A stretch of 64,000 nucleotides of DNA from Pectobacterium aroidearum. Its GTDB lineage: Bacteria > Pseudomonadota > Gammaproteobacteria > Enterobacterales > Enterobacteriaceae. The stretch spans positions 248,001-312,000 of the forward strand of contig NZ_CP166097.1 in NCBI RefSeq assembly GCF_041228105.1, given 5' to 3'. The notes below the pieces were generated by a model. It saw only the letters and a list, made by a program, of their open reading frames with translations. It did not search any database and was not told the DNA's origin. Shown here one piece after another: positions 9,114-19,860 of the stretch. The position numbers and the translations under genes are program-made. Within the stretch, counting starts at the first letter, position 1. Every line of letters starts with the position of its first letter.

Positions 9114-11141
9114 ATGCGCTTAAACCCCAGCCAACAGCACGCCGTCGAATTCGTCACCGGACCTTGTCTGGTACTGGCGGGTGCAGGTTCAGGCAAGACC
9201 CGCGTGATCACCAATAAAATTGCGCACCTTATCCGCCAGTGTGGCTATCAGGCGCGGCATATTGCTGCCGTGACGTTTACCAACAAAGCGGCGCGTGAGA
9301 TGAAGGAGCGCGTGGCGCAAACGCTGGGGCGCAAAGAAACACGCGGGCTGATGATTGCGACTTTCCATACGCTGGGGTTGGAGATCATCAAGCGTGAATA
9401 CGCCGCATTGGGGATGAAATCCAATTTCTCCCTGTTCGACGATCAGGATCAGATGGCGCTGCTGAAAGAGCTGACGGAGCAGTGGCTGGAAAATGATAAG
9501 GTTCTGCTGCAACAGCTGATCTCGACGATCTCAAACTGGAAAAACGATCTGATCGATCCTGCCGGTGCGGCAGCGACGGCGCGTTCTGAACGCGACAAGC
9601 TGTTTGTGCATTGCTATTCGCTCTATCACGAACATCTGCGTGCCTGTAACGTACTGGACTTCGACGATCTGATTTTGCTGCCTACGCTATTGCTGAAGCA
9701 GAATGCTGAGGTACGCGAACGTTGGCAGAACCGCTTACGCTACCTGCTGGTGGATGAATATCAGGACACCAACACCAGCCAGTATGAGCTGGTTAAGCTG
9801 CTGGTCGGCACCCGTGCGCGTTTCACTGTCGTTGGCGATGACGATCAGTCTATTTACTCCTGGCGCGGGGCGCGTCCACAGAATCTGGTGCTGCTGCAGC
9901 AGGATTTCCCCACGCTTGATGTGATCAAACTGGAACAAAACTACCGCTCATCCGGGCGTATTTTGAAAGCGGCCAATATTCTCATCGCCAATAACCCGCA
10001 CGTCTTTGAAAAACGGTTGTTCTCGGAGCTGGGTTACGGTGATGAGCTTAAAGTGATTACCGCCAACAACGAAGATCATGAGGCGGAACGGGTCGTTGGT
10101 GAGCTAATCGCCCATCACTTTATTAAAAAGACCCAGTATGGCGACTATGCAATTCTGTATCGTGGTAACCACCAGTCGCGCCTGTTTGAAAAGATGCTGA
10201 TGCAGAACCGTATTCCGTATCGCATTTCCGGCGGCACGTCCTTTTTCTCCCGTCCTGAAATTAAAGACTTGCTGGCTTATCTGCGCGTTCTGACCAATCC
10301 GGATGATGACAGCGCATTCTTACGCATCGTGAATACGCCCAAACGTGAAATTGGCCCGGCGACGATGAAGAAGTTGGGTGAGTGGGCGGGGCAACGCAAT
10401 AAAGGCCTGTTTAGCGCGAGTTTTGATCTGGGGCTGAGCCAGTCGCTGACCGGCCGTGGGCTGGAATCCCTGCAACGGTTTACGCAGTGGATGGCGGAAA
10501 TCGCCCGTTTGGCAGAGCATGAACCGGTAGCCGCCGTGCGCGACCTGATTCATGGATTGGACTACGAAAGCTGGCTGTATGAAACTTCACCTAGCCCAAA
10601 AGCGGCGGAAATGCGGATGAAGAACGTCAATCAGCTATTCAGCTGGATGACGGAAATGCTGGAAGGGTCTGAACTGGATGAACCGATGACGCTGACGCAG
10701 GTGGTGACGCGCTTCACGCTGCGGGACATGATGGAGCGTGGAGAGAGTGAAGAGGAGCTGGATCAGGTACAGCTGATGACACTGCATGCGTCCAAAGGTC
10801 TGGAGTTTCCGTACGTCTTTTTGGTCGGAATGGAAGAGGGACTACTGCCGCACCAAAGCAGTATTGATGAGGACAACGTTGATGAAGAGCGTCGTCTGGC
10901 GTATGTGGGGATTACGCGTGCACAGCGTGAACTCATCTTTACGCTTTGCAAAGAGCGCCGCCAGTATGGTGAATTAGTTCGCCCTGAGCCGAGCCGTTTC
11001 CTGCTTGAATTGCCGCAGGATGATGTGGTGTGGGAAACGGAACGGAAAGTGGTTAGTGCACAAGAGCGGATGCAGAAAGGTCAGGCGAACGTTGCCAACA
11101 TCCGGGCGATGTTGGCAAAGGCGAAAGGGGAAGGGGAGTAA
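9114..11141 (+). CDS. rep: ATP-dependent DNA helicase Rep
   Basis: Superfamily 1A 3'-5' helicase that removes proteins ahead of the replisome and helps restart forks. 675 residues (E. coli 673). Motifs in order: GAGSGKT near residue 25, [48 protein letters not shown] and YVGITRAQ. The start [11 protein letters not shown] aligns with E. coli; a GTG five codons upstream is an alternative. It is a paralogue of UvrD encoded at 60 kb, not a recent duplicate. The C-terminal tail, which in E. coli Rep contacts DnaB, is present but diverged. Confidence 0.98.
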   Translation: MRLNPSQQHAVEFVTGPCLVLAGAGSGKTRVITNKIAHLIRQCGYQARHIAAVTFTNKAAREMKERVAQTLGRKETRGLMIATFHTLGLEIIKREYAALGMKSNFSLFDDQDQMALLKELTEQWLENDKVLLQQLISTISNWKNDLIDPAGAAATARSERDKLFVHCYSLYHEHLRACNVLDFDDLILLPTLLLKQNAEVRERWQNRLRYLLVDEYQDTNTSQYELVKLLVGTRARFTVVGDDDQSIYSWRGARPQNLVLLQQDFPTLDVIKLEQNYRSSGRILKAANILIANNPHVFEKRLFSELGYGDELKVITANNEDHEAERVVGELIAHHFIKKTQYGDYAILYRGNHQSRLFEKMLMQNRIPYRISGGTSFFSRPEIKDLLAYLRVLTNPDDDSAFLRIVNTPKREIGPATMKKLGEWAGQRNKGLFSASFDLGLSQSLTGRGLESLQRFTQWMAEIARLAEHEPVAAVRDLIHGLDYESWLYETSPSPKAAEMRMKNVNQLFSWMTEMLEGSELDEPMTLTQVVTRFTLRDMMERGESEEELDQVQLMTLHASKGLEFPYVFLVGMEEGLLPHQSSIDEDNVDEERRLAYVGITRAQRELIFTLCKERRQYGELVRPEPSRFLLELPQDDVVWETERKVVSAQERMQKGQANVANIRAMLAKAKGEGE

Positions 11142-11153
11142 ACTTTCCCCCCG

Positions 11154-12650
11154 TTAAGCTGGGGTTTCTTCCAGCATCAGCGGCCAGTGTACGTAGCTCT
11201 GCCAGCGGCTTTCCTGTTCCAGCATTTCTGCTCGTAATGGATGCTGCGCCAGCCAGCCAGCAGGCAGAATCAAACGCAGCGTTTCGCCTTCTACGCGCAA
11301 TCGTACGGCTGGCAGCGTGTCATCGCGGCGGCGGCTGGCAAAAATAATCGCCAGACGCAACAGGCGACACAGGCGCTGTGCCTGGTTGACCGGCAGCGCA
11401 TTCTGCTGACTCAGCGGCATTAAATCGACAGGGTTAATCTGGTTTTGCAGGAGTGTGGCTAACAGCTTCTTCTGGGCTGGCGTAAAGCCGGGGAGATCGC
11501 TATGGCGAATCAAATAGGCTGCATGCTGGGGAGACTGGCGAAAATCGATGCTCAAACCGATTTCGTGCACCAGACAGGCACTGCGCAGTAACTCGCGACA
11601 TCGGTTATCTAACTGCCAGTCGCGGGCAACCTGTTGCAGAAAATTGTCTGCCAGCGTACTGACGCGTTTCGCCTGTTCGACATCCAGCAGATAGCGACGT
11701 TGCAGCGTTTCCAGCGTGCGATGGCGGATGTCCTGATCGACAGGCAGATGCAACATGCCATAGACCAGCCCTTCACGCAGCGCTCCGCCTGCCAGCGTCA
11801 TCGTTTTGATGTCGAGTTCCTGGAAGATCGCCAACAGGATGGCTAATCCGCTGGGAAAAACCAGCGCACGTTCCAGCGTCAGGCCTTCAATTTCCAACTC
11901 TTCCAGCTTATCGCACTGAATCGCATGTTCTTTAAGCTGCCTGAGCTTCGGCAGGGTAATGTACTCATCCATTCCCTGCGCGACCATGATTTCCTGTAGC
12001 GCTTGTACTGTACCGGAGGCACCGACGCAGATTTGCCAACCCTGCTCGCGCAGAGAAGCGGCAACGGGACGCAACATTTCACGTGCCGCCTGTTCAGCAC
12101 GTTCAAAATTACCGGCTTCCAGATTGCGGTCGCTGAAATAGCGATCCAGCCACGTTACGCATCCCATCGGGAGGCTGATCAACTGGGTCGTTTTTGCGCC
12201 AACCCCTGTTGCCAGCTCGGTGCTGCCACCGCCAATATCCACGACCAGACGCGCATCCGGGCCGCCCGTCGTATGTGCTACGCCTTGATAAATCAGGCGT
12301 GCTTCTTCTTCACCGCTGATAACCTGAATCGGTAAACCCAGAATTTCCTGGGCCCGTTGCAGAAACTCGTCAGCATTCGTTGCCAGCCGCAGGGTGGCGG
12401 TCGCGACAACGCGCACCTGATCCTGCGGGATGTCTTGCAACCGTTCGGAGAACAGTTGTAGACACTGCCAGCCGCGCTGCATTGCGTCCTGCGAGAGCCG
12501 ATTCTGTTTATCCAGCCCTGCCGCAAGGCGGACTTTACGCTTTATTTTCGCCAGCGTCTGAATGCTGCCTGCGGTTTCCCGGGCGACCAGCATATGGAAG
12601 CTGTTCGAGCCGAGATCGATGGCAGCGTAAAGTGAAGAAGAGCTCAGCAT
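11154..12650 (-). CDS. gppA: Guanosine-5'-triphosphate,3'-diphosphate pyrophosphatase
   Basis: Converts pppGpp to ppGpp and also acts on polyphosphate ends; a member of the ASKHA-fold Ppx/GppA family. 498 residues against 494. Seen: [15 protein letters not shown] (phosphate 1 motif), [26 protein letters not shown] and a C-terminal HD-like helical domain with [16 protein letters not shown]. It starts six bases after the rhlB stop, so the pair forms an operon as in E. coli. The E. coli protein reads IGGAST where this one has IGGGST, the commoner Ppx form. Confidence 0.96.
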   Translation of the reverse strand: MLSSSSLYAAIDLGSNSFHMLVARETAGSIQTLAKIKRKVRLAAGLDKQNRLSQDAMQRGWQCLQLFSERLQDIPQDQVRVVATATLRLATNADEFLQRAQEILGLPIQVISGEEEARLIYQGVAHTTGGPDARLVVDIGGGSTELATGVGAKTTQLISLPMGCVTWLDRYFSDRNLEAGNFERAEQAAREMLRPVAASLREQGWQICVGASGTVQALQEIMVAQGMDEYITLPKLRQLKEHAIQCDKLEELEIEGLTLERALVFPSGLAILLAIFQELDIKTMTLAGGALREGLVYGMLHLPVDQDIRHRTLETLQRRYLLDVEQAKRVSTLADNFLQQVARDWQLDNRCRELLRSACLVHEIGLSIDFRQSPQHAAYLIRHSDLPGFTPAQKKLLATLLQNQINPVDLMPLSQQNALPVNQAQRLCRLLRLAIIFASRRRDDTLPAVRLRVEGETLRLILPAGWLAQHPLRAEMLEQESRWQSYVHWPLMLEETPA

Positions 12651-12656
12651 CGACGG

Positions 12657-13949
12657 TTAATCCGCTCGTTTACGGTTATTACGGGGCGCTCCACTGCGGC
12701 GCGGCGCATTGTTGTGTCGGCGCGGGCCATTATTGGAGCGCGGTGGGCGCGTTAAACGCTTCGGCGCGGGTAAATCATTCATCAGCGCATCGCTGTTGTA
12801 TTTGCTGACCGGGATGCTGTGACCAATATAGGTCTCGATAGCCGGGAGGTTCAGCGCGTACTCTTCGCAGGCCAGGCTGATAGAAAATCCGCTTTGTCCC
12901 GCACGGCCAGTACGGCCAATACGGTGAACGTAGTCTTCGCAATCATCCGGCAGGTCGTAGTTGAAAACGTGGGTCACAGAAGGAATATGTAAACCGCGTG
13001 CTGCAACGTCCGTTGCGACCAGAATATCCAGATTACCTTGGGTAAATTCTTCCAGAATACGCAGACGTTTTTTCTGTGCGACGTCGCCCGTCAGTAGCCC
13101 AACGCGATGACCGTCGGCAGCCAGGTGACCCCAGATGTCTTCGCAGCGATGCTTGGTATTCGCGAAAATGATGCAACGATCCGGCCACTCTTCTTCCAGC
13201 AGTGTCTGGAGCAGACGCATTTTTTCTTCGTTGGATGGATAAAACAGTTCTTCTTTAATGCGATGGCCGGTTTTCTGTTCCGGTTCAACTTCCACGTACT
13301 CTGCGTTATTCATCTGTTCAAACGCGAGCTCACGCACCCGGTAGGAGAGCGTTGCGGAAAAGAGCATGTTCAGACGTTGTGCTGCTGGTGGCATACGGCG
13401 GAACAGCCAGCGAATATCTTTGATGAAGCCGAGATCGTACATACGATCCGCTTCGTCCAGCACGACGACCTGAATCGCGCCCAGATTGATATGGTTTTGT
13501 TTGGCGTAATCAATTAGGCGACCGGTGGTGCCGATCAGAATATCAACGCCGTTTTCCAGCACCTTAAGCTGCTTGTCGTAGCCGTCTCCACCGTAGGCTA
13601 AACCCAGTTTTAACCCGGTAAGGTGAGACAGCGCTTCTGCGTCAGAGTGAATCTGGACGGCCAGTTCACGCGTTGGTGCCATAATTAAGGCACGGGGTTG
13701 ATTGGTTTGACGCTCTGCGTTTGCAGGGTGTGAAAGCAAATAATGGAAAGTAGACGCGAGAAAAGCCAGCGTCTTGCCGGTACCGGTTTGCGCCTGACCT
13801 GCAACATCACGCCCTGACAGAGCCAATGGCAGAGCTAACGCCTGAATAGGCGTACAGTTATGAAACCCTTTGCTTTCAAGAGCTTCAATAACCTGCGGGT
13901 GCAGGGCGAAGTCGGAAAACTTCTGTTCAGTTAAGTGTGTTTTGCTCAT
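12657..13949 (-). CDS. rhlB: DEAD-box RNA helicase RhlB of the degradosome
   Basis: ATP-dependent RNA helicase that feeds structured RNA to PNPase on the RNase E scaffold. 430 residues (E. coli 421). Motifs: Q motif [60 protein letters not shown] and HRIGRTGR. The C-terminal tail is rich in Arg, Asn and Pro, the basic tail that binds RNA. It is divergent from trxA and co-transcribed with gppA. Confidence 0.97.
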   Translation of the reverse strand: MSKTHLTEQKFSDFALHPQVIEALESKGFHNCTPIQALALPLALSGRDVAGQAQTGTGKTLAFLASTFHYLLSHPANAERQTNQPRALIMAPTRELAVQIHSDAEALSHLTGLKLGLAYGGDGYDKQLKVLENGVDILIGTTGRLIDYAKQNHINLGAIQVVVLDEADRMYDLGFIKDIRWLFRRMPPAAQRLNMLFSATLSYRVRELAFEQMNNAEYVEVEPEQKTGHRIKEELFYPSNEEKMRLLQTLLEEEWPDRCIIFANTKHRCEDIWGHLAADGHRVGLLTGDVAQKKRLRILEEFTQGNLDILVATDVAARGLHIPSVTHVFNYDLPDDCEDYVHRIGRTGRAGQSGFSISLACEEYALNLPAIETYIGHSIPVSKYNSDALMNDLPAPKRLTRPPRSNNGPRRHNNAPRRSGAPRNNRKRAD

Positions 13950-14067
13950 AGTGTGGTAGAATATCAGCTAACTATTGCTTTACGAAAGCGTATCCGGTGA
14001 AATAAAGTCAAGCCGTTGTTGGTCAATGCTACACCAACAAGGTAGAAATAATCCTGCGGAGTAAAAT

Positions 14068-14394
14068 ATGAGCGATAAAATAATTCACCTGACTGATGAC
14101 AGTTTCGGCACGAAAGTACTGCAAGCTGAGGGCGCTATCCTGGTTGATTTCTGGGCTGAGTGGTGCGGTCCTTGCAAAATGATCGCTCCTATTCTGGATG
14201 AAATCGCCGAAGAGTTTGAAGGCAAACTGACGGTTACCAAACTGAACATTGATGAAAACCCGGCGACTGCGCCGAAATATGGTATCCGTGGCATTCCTAC
14301 TCTGTTGCTGTTTAAAAACGGCGAAGTCGCTGCGACAAAAGTCGGCGCACTGTCCAAAGGGCAACTGAAAGAGTTCCTGACGGCGAATCTGTAA
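14068..14394 (+). CDS. trxA: Thioredoxin 1
   Basis: Cytoplasmic disulfide reductase, 108 residues including Met, nearly identical to E. coli thioredoxin 1. The active site WCGPCK has its cysteines at residues 33 and 36 counting Met, and the cis-proline loop RGIPTL is present. A GGAG site lies seven bases before the ATG. It precedes rho, as in E. coli. An 8-bp hairpin (ATACCCTT/AAGGGTAT at 14403-14421) follows the stop without a T run. Confidence 0.98.
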   Translation: MSDKIIHLTDDSFGTKVLQAEGAILVDFWAEWCGPCKMIAPILDEIAEEFEGKLTVTKLNIDENPATAPKYGIRGIPTLLLFKNGEVAATKVGALSKGQLKEFLTANL

Positions 14395-14875
14395 TTAGCT
14401 TGATACCCTTCAAAAGGGTATTGTCGGCGGGCGCAATCGGGCAATATGCAATTCTCATATTGACTGCTTGCCGCTCGTCGGGAAGCGTGTTAGATTCTTC
14501 ATCACTGCATATCGTACTTGCCTATGTTTAAGCCCTTAGGCTTAAGCCTGAAAGTTAGAGTCTAAAGCATTATTCTGTGTCGAAATCGAAAAACTCGTTG
14601 TTTTATAAAGTAATTTTTACAACGCGATCGTGGTTCGATTTGGGCAGTCTACTACTAGTTTTATAATACTTGGTTTTATGTGTCTTCGATCTCCTGCCGT
14701 TGATTTATGCGGATATCGTTTATGCGGATGTTGTTTTGCGCGGATGTAATGCGCTTCAGGTGTGAAACCAGACAGGAATCCGGTGGTTGAAGGCTGTTAT
14801 AGAGGCACGGATGATCCTGCCATACCATTCACGTTAATAGTTCGAGATTTACCCCGAGTTAAAGAACCCACCACT
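14395..14875 (+). promoter_or_regulatory. Long rho leader region
   Basis: A 481-base stretch between trxA and rho. In E. coli rho is autogenously controlled by Rho-dependent attenuation in a long untranslated leader; the conserved length and position suggest the same here. The first part holds a short hairpin just after trxA, then AT-rich sequence, then three imperfect copies of a GCGGAT-containing motif (14707-14745) and a possible leader ORF. I see no larger gene in it. Confidence 0.6.
14707..14790 (+). CDS. Possible rho leader peptide (rhoL-like)
   Basis: A 27-codon frame, Met-Arg-Ile-Ser at the start and Gln-Glu-Ser-Gly-Gly at the end, with an internal RFRCETRQ. E. coli has a 33-residue leader peptide RhoL in a comparable place with an RF...TRQ stretch, but the rest does not align by eye. 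There is no convincing ribosome site, and the frame ends 85 bases before rho. It may be chance. Confidence 0.25.
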   Translation: MRISFMRMLFCADVMRFRCETRQESGG

Positions 14876-16135
14876 ATGAATCTTACCGAATTAAAGAATA
14901 CGCCAGTTTCTGAGTTAATTGCTCTTGGCGAAAATATGGGTCTGGAAAACCAGGCTCGCATGCGTAAACAGGATATTATCTTCGCTATTCTGAAACAGCA
15001 TGCCAAAAGCGGCGAGGATATTTTCGGCGATGGTGTGCTGGAGATATTGCAGGATGGCTTCGGCTTCCTCCGCTCAGCAGACAGCTCCTACCTCGCAGGC
15101 CCCGATGATATCTACGTTTCTCCCAGCCAAATCCGCCGTTTTAACCTCCGCACTGGTGACACCATTTCTGGCAAGATTCGTCCGCCGAAAGAAGGTGAAC
15201 GCTACTTTGCGCTGCTGAAAGTTAACGAAGTCAACTATGACAAACCTGAAAACTCCCGCAACAAGATCCTGTTCGAAAACCTCACGCCACTGCATGCAAA
15301 CTCTCGTCTGCGTATGGAACGCGGTAACGGGTCGACAGAAGATCTGACGGCGCGTGTGTTGGATCTGGCTTCGCCGATTGGCCGTGGTCAACGTGGTCTG
15401 ATCGTTGCGCCGCCTAAAGCCGGTAAAACCATGCTGCTGCAGAACATTGCGCAGAGCATTGCTTACAACCATCCTGACTGCGTACTGATGGTTCTGCTGA
15501 TTGACGAACGTCCGGAAGAAGTTACCGAGATGCAGCGTCTGGTGAAAGGTGAAGTTGTTGCGTCAACGTTCGACGAACCGGCTTCTCGTCACGTTCAGGT
15601 TGCCGAAATGGTGATCGAAAAAGCGAAGCGTCTGGTTGAGCATAAGAAAGACGTTATCATCCTGCTGGACTCCATTACCCGTCTGGCGCGTGCCTACAAC
15701 ACCGTTGTTCCTGCCTCGGGCAAAGTGTTGACTGGTGGTGTGGATGCCAACGCCCTGCATCGTCCGAAGCGTTTCTTCGGTGCGGCACGTAACGTTGAGG
15801 AAGGCGGTAGCCTGACTATCATCGCCACCGCGCTGGTTGATACCGGCTCCAAGATGGACGAAGTGATTTACGAAGAGTTTAAAGGTACAGGTAACATGGA
15901 ACTGCACCTGGCACGTAAAATCGCAGAAAAACGCGTCTTCCCAGCGATTGACTACAACCGCTCTGGTACGCGTAAAGAAGAATTGCTTACCACCTCTGAA
16001 GAATTGCAGAAGATGTGGATTCTACGCAAGATCATCCACCCAATGGGTGAGATCGACGCGATGGAATTCCTGATCAACAAGTTGGCGATGACAAAAACCA
16101 ACGATGAATTCTTCGATATGATGAAACGTTCATAA
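14876..16135 (+). CDS. rho: Transcription termination factor Rho
   Basis: Hexameric RNA-dependent ATPase that ends untranslated transcripts. 419 residues, the same length as E. coli, and nearly identical. The N-terminal helix bundle and cold-shock-like primary RNA site ([20 protein letters not shown]) come first, then Walker [12 protein letters not shown], Walker [17 protein letters not shown], the Q-loop and the R-loop KGTGN. The start [15 protein letters not shown] aligns with E. coli; the frame stays open 38 codons upstream but without family support. Confidence 0.99.
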   Translation: MNLTELKNTPVSELIALGENMGLENQARMRKQDIIFAILKQHAKSGEDIFGDGVLEILQDGFGFLRSADSSYLAGPDDIYVSPSQIRRFNLRTGDTISGKIRPPKEGERYFALLKVNEVNYDKPENSRNKILFENLTPLHANSRLRMERGNGSTEDLTARVLDLASPIGRGQRGLIVAPPKAGKTMLLQNIAQSIAYNHPDCVLMVLLIDERPEEVTEMQRLVKGEVVASTFDEPASRHVQVAEMVIEKAKRLVEHKKDVIILLDSITRLARAYNTVVPASGKVLTGGVDANALHRPKRFFGAARNVEEGGSLTIIATALVDTGSKMDEVIYEEFKGTGNMELHLARKIAEKRVFPAIDYNRSGTRKEELLTTSEELQKMWILRKIIHPMGEIDAMEFLINKLAMTKTNDEFFDMMKRS

Positions 16136-16170
16136 ATCCGGGCGTTCATCCATTACGGATAACTCGGGGA

Positions 16171-16199
16171 ACGCCACGCTGGGTCGTGGCGTTTTTTTT
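16171..16199 (+). terminator. Rho-independent terminator after rho
   Basis: ACGCCACG pairs with CGTGGCGT around a six-base loop (16179-16184), followed by a run of T to 16199. Confidence 0.92.
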
Positions 16200-16317
16200 A
16201 TCCCCTAATTGATCGGATGTGAAGGGGCTTTCTACTCGGAAGTCGCGGTTATCACTCAATTTGTACTGGCGATCAATGTGGGCGATAGGATATAAGGCGT
16301 AAACCGAGTCTATACTG

Positions 16318-16338
16318 AACAGCTACAGCGCAGCTGTT
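16318..16338 (+). promoter_or_regulatory. Hairpin just before the wecA start
   Basis: AACAGCT pairs perfectly with AGCTGTT around a seven-base loop, ending four bases before the GTG start of wecA. A TATACT box at 16311-16316 overlaps its left edge, so the hairpin would lie at or near the 5' end of the wec mRNA if that box is the -10 element. Confidence 0.5.
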
Positions 16339-16342
16339 AACG

Positions 16343-17440
16343 GTGAACTTACTCACTATGAGTACCGAATTACTATTTATTTTCTTATTTTCTCTGGGCT
16401 TTCTTTTTTTTGCTCGCAGCATCGCGGGTAAAATAGGGCTTGTCGATCGTCCCAACTACCGTAAACGTCATCGGGGTCTTGTGCCTTTGGTTGGCGGTAT
16501 TTCTGTGTATGCGGGTATCTGCTTTACCTACTTTATTACCGACCAATATATCCCTAACTTCCGTCTTTACCTGCTGTGCGCGGGCGTGCTGGTGTTCGTC
16601 GGCATTCTGGACGATCGTTTTGATATCAGTGTGAAAATTCGTGCCGTTGTGCAGGCGTTTGTCGCGGTAGTGATGATGGCCTTTGCCGGCTTGACGCTAC
16701 ACAATCTGGGACACATTTTCGGACCATGGCAGATGGCGCTGGGGCCGTTTGGTTATCTGGTCACGCTGTTTGCCGTTTGGGCTGCGATTAATGCGTTCAA
16801 TATGGTGGACGGCATCGATGGGTTACTCGGCGGCTTGTCCAGTGTCTCGTTTGGGGCGATGGGGATTTTGCTGTATCTGAGTGGCCATACGAACCTGGCA
16901 TTGTGGTGTTTTGCCATGATCGCGGCGACGCTGCCTTATATTCTGCTTAATCTCGGTATCTTTGGGCGACGCTACAAGGTCTTCATGGGGGATGCGGGTA
17001 GCACGATGATTGGCTTCACGGCGATCTGGATCCTGATTCAAACGACACAAGGCCCACAGCATCCGATTAATCCGGTAACGGCATTGTGGATCATCGCTAT
17101 CCCGCTGATTGATATGATCGCCATTATGTATCGGCGCTTACGCAAAGGGATGAGCCCGTTCTCACCTGATCGACAGCACATTCATCATTTAATGATGCGT
17201 GCGGGGTTTTCTTCCCGCCAGGCATTTGTGCTGATTACGCTTGCTGCGGCTTTGTTGGCTGCGGTCGGCGTGTTGGGAGAATATTTCTTTTTTATACCCG
17301 AATGGTTGATGTTGGCATTATTCTTGCTTGCATTTCTACTGTATGGCTACTGCCTGAAACGAGCATGGCGGGTCGCCCGTTTTATCAAGCGAATCAAACG
17401 CCGTATGCGGCATTCCGATGAGCAAAAGCAGTCATCCTGA
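16343..17440 (+). CDS. wecA: UDP-GlcNAc:undecaprenyl-phosphate GlcNAc-1-phosphate transferase
   Basis: Integral membrane enzyme that starts ECA (and often O antigen) by making lipid I of the ECA pathway. 365 residues (E. coli 367) with about eleven membrane segments. The DD motif GILDDRFDIS, NAFNMVDGIDGL, KVFMGDAGS and the cytoplasmic loop SPFSPDRQHIHHL are all present. The start is GTG with no clear Shine-Dalgarno; E. coli wecA also begins GTGAAT, so this weak start is conserved. First gene of the ECA cluster. Confidence 0.97.
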   Translation: MNLLTMSTELLFIFLFSLGFLFFARSIAGKIGLVDRPNYRKRHRGLVPLVGGISVYAGICFTYFITDQYIPNFRLYLLCAGVLVFVGILDDRFDISVKIRAVVQAFVAVVMMAFAGLTLHNLGHIFGPWQMALGPFGYLVTLFAVWAAINAFNMVDGIDGLLGGLSSVSFGAMGILLYLSGHTNLALWCFAMIAATLPYILLNLGIFGRRYKVFMGDAGSTMIGFTAIWILIQTTQGPQHPINPVTALWIIAIPLIDMIAIMYRRLRKGMSPFSPDRQHIHHLMMRAGFSSRQAFVLITLAAALLAAVGVLGEYFFFIPEWLMLALFLLAFLLYGYCLKRAWRVARFIKRIKRRMRHSDEQKQSS

Positions 17441-17461
17441 CCAAATAATTTTGGGGAAGTA

Positions 17462-18508
17462 ATGAAATCAGAGAACTTGTCTACCGGGAATGCGTTGATT
17501 GATAACGAACTGGATATCCGTGGTTTATTTCGTCTGCTGTGGCAGGGAAAGGTGTGGCCGATAGCGTTCGGCCTGCTTTTTGCCGTTGTGGCATTAGGCT
17601 ATTCCTATCTTGTTAAACAGGAGTGGAGTGCGACAGCGATTACCGACAAGCCGACGGTCAATATGCTAGGGGGGTATTATTCGCAGCAGCAATTCCTGCG
17701 TAACCTCGACGCCCGGTCTTTTTCCACTCCTCAGCCAGAGCAACCGTCTATTTCGGCTGATGCTTATGATGAATTCATCATGCAATTAGCGGCTTACGAT
17801 ACCCGTCGCGATTTCTGGTTGCAGACTGACTATTACAAGCAGCGTCTGGAAGGCGACGCGAAAGCGGATGCCGCTCTGCTGGATGACATGGTCAGCAATA
17901 TTCAGTTTATACCGCGTGACGATGGCAAAAAAACCAATGATTCCGTGAAGTTGGTGGCGGAAACCTCTGCGGATTCCAACACATTGCTGCGTCAATATGT
18001 GGCTTTTGCCAGCCAGCGTGCCGCTAACCACCTGAATGAAGAGATCAAGGGGGCTTGGGCTGCCAGAACCATTTTCATGAAGTCGCAGATCAAACGTCAG
18101 GAAGCGGTAGCAAAAGCGATTTACGATCGCGAAGTCCGCAGCGTTGAACTGGCGCTGAAAATCGCCCAGCAGCAAGGTATTAGCCGTAGTCAGACGGATA
18201 CGCCGGCAGACGAAATCCCCGCATCGGAAATGTTCCTGCTCGGCAGACCGATGCTCCAAGCCCGACTGGAGACGTTGCAGACCAGCGGCCCACATTACGA
18301 ACTGGATTACGATCAAAATCGCGCGATGTTAGCGACGCTGAACGTTGGCCCAACGCTTGAGGCCAGTTTCCAGACGTATCGTTATTTGCGTACGCCGGAA
18401 GAACCGGTGAAGCGCGACAGCCCACGCCGGGCATTCCTGATGGTGATGTGGGGTGCGATTGGTGCGCTCGTTGGCGCCGGTGTTGCCTTGGCTCGCCGTC
18501 CGCGCTAA
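17462..18508 (+). CDS. wzzE: ECA polysaccharide chain-length regulator WzzE
   Basis: Polysaccharide co-polymerase that sets ECA chain length with WzyE. 348 residues with an N-terminal membrane segment at about 30-52, a large periplasmic domain with coiled-coil stretches, and a second membrane segment at the C terminus (AFLMVMWGAIGALVGAGVALA) preceded by the PRRAF motif of the Wzz family. The ATG lies 21 bases after wecA behind a GGGGAAG site. Confidence 0.95.
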   Translation: MKSENLSTGNALIDNELDIRGLFRLLWQGKVWPIAFGLLFAVVALGYSYLVKQEWSATAITDKPTVNMLGGYYSQQQFLRNLDARSFSTPQPEQPSISADAYDEFIMQLAAYDTRRDFWLQTDYYKQRLEGDAKADAALLDDMVSNIQFIPRDDGKKTNDSVKLVAETSADSNTLLRQYVAFASQRAANHLNEEIKGAWAARTIFMKSQIKRQEAVAKAIYDREVRSVELALKIAQQQGISRSQTDTPADEIPASEMFLLGRPMLQARLETLQTSGPHYELDYDQNRAMLATLNVGPTLEASFQTYRYLRTPEEPVKRDSPRRAFLMVMWGAIGALVGAGVALARRPR

Positions 18509-18578
18509 CCAACCGGCTTGCTAATGTGCGTTGGGCGCTCGCGAGCGTCTGCGTCTAACCTGATTAAAGAGATTCAAT

Positions 18579-19703
18579 GTGAAAGTATTGACTGTTTTCG
18601 GCACCCGGCCGGAAGCCATTAAAATGGCGCCGCTGGTTCATGCTCTGGCTCAGGATGGAGCCTTTGAATCGAGAATTTGCGTAACAGCCCAGCATCGGGA
18701 GATGTTGGATCAGGTGCTGCGTTTGTTCGATATTACGCCGGACTACGATCTGGATATTATGCGACCGGGACAGGGACTCAGTGAGATATCCTGCCGGATT
18801 TTATCGGGGCTTGAACCGGTCATGGCAGAGTTCAAGCCGGATCTGGTGTTGGTACACGGTGACACCACGACGACGCTGGCAACCAGCCTCGCGGCCTTTT
18901 ATCAGCGTATTCCTGTCGGCCACGTAGAAGCAGGATTGCGTACAGGCAATCTGTATTCACCCTGGCCGGAAGAGGCTAACCGTAAACTGACCGGGCACCT
19001 GGCGATGTACCATTTTGCCCCGACGGAAAATTCCCGCCAGAATTTACTGCGTGAGCACCTGTCTGATCGGCATATTTTTGTGACTGGTAATACGGTGATT
19101 GATGCGCTGTTCTGGGTACGTGACCGTATTCTCGGGGATGCCGCGCTGCGCCGCAGCCTCGATGAAAAATATGACTTTTTGGACGACAACAAGAAACTGA
19201 TTCTGGTTACCGGACATCGACGCGAGAGTTTTGGCGGTGGCTTTGAGCGCATTTGTAGCGCGTTGGCGGATATCGCCCGTCGCCACCCTGAAGTGCAAAT
19301 TGTGTATCCGGTTCACCTCAATCCTAACGTCAGCGAACCCGTGAATCGTATCCTGAGCGGTATTGATAATGTCATGCTGATTGCGCCGCAGGATTATTTG
19401 CCTTTCGTGTACCTGATGAATCGTTCTTACATGATTTTGACCGACTCTGGTGGCATTCAGGAAGAAGCCCCGTCGTTAGGCAAGCCAGTACTGGTGATGC
19501 GTGATACGACGGAACGACCGGAGGCGGTGGAAGCGGGTACGGTCAAGCTGGTGGGGACAGAGGTGGCTAACATTGTCGATGCGGTATCTATGCTGCTAAC
19601 GGATGACGAAGCGTATCAGGCAATGAGCCGCGCCCACAATCCTTATGGCGACGGTCAGGCCTGTCAACGCATTGTTGAGGCGTTAAAAAATCATAGGCAA
19701 TGA
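18579..19703 (+). CDS. wecB: UDP-N-acetylglucosamine 2-epimerase
   Basis: Converts UDP-GlcNAc to UDP-ManNAc for ECA. 374 residues with the GT-B-like fold of non-hydrolysing epimerases: [51 protein letters not shown] and [12 protein letters not shown]. It starts with GTG, as in E. coli. The 70-base gap before it contains the 12-base palindrome CGCTCGCGAGCG. Confidence 0.97.
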   Translation: MKVLTVFGTRPEAIKMAPLVHALAQDGAFESRICVTAQHREMLDQVLRLFDITPDYDLDIMRPGQGLSEISCRILSGLEPVMAEFKPDLVLVHGDTTTTLATSLAAFYQRIPVGHVEAGLRTGNLYSPWPEEANRKLTGHLAMYHFAPTENSRQNLLREHLSDRHIFVTGNTVIDALFWVRDRILGDAALRRSLDEKYDFLDDNKKLILVTGHRRESFGGGFERICSALADIARRHPEVQIVYPVHLNPNVSEPVNRILSGIDNVMLIAPQDYLPFVYLMNRSYMILTDSGGIQEEAPSLGKPVLVMRDTTERPEAVEAGTVKLVGTEVANIVDAVSMLLTDDEAYQAMSRAHNPYGDGQACQRIVEALKNHRQ

Positions 19704-19860
19704 TTTTTAGCGCTGCTTTTTGCAGCGACCCGAAGGGTGTCGGGCAGGGATAGCCGACATAAAAAATCGCTAAGCGTAGCACCCATCAGCGCCCGAAAAT
19801 TACTCGGAGTCATGTTGAACGTCGCCTTGCGGTGACAGACATAAAAATTATGGTGACACT
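19704..19860 (+). other. 157-base gap inside the wec cluster with small stem-loops
   Basis: Genes downstream are packed, but wecB and wecC are separated by 157 bases. A CGCTGC-TTTTT-GCAGCG hairpin (19711-19727), a G-C rich ACCC/GGGT element just after it, and a GTCGCC/GGTGAC hairpin near 19823 are visible. The phrase ACATAAAAA occurs twice. There is no ORF. It looks like a degenerate intergenic repeat element, but I cannot name a family. Confidence 0.4.
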
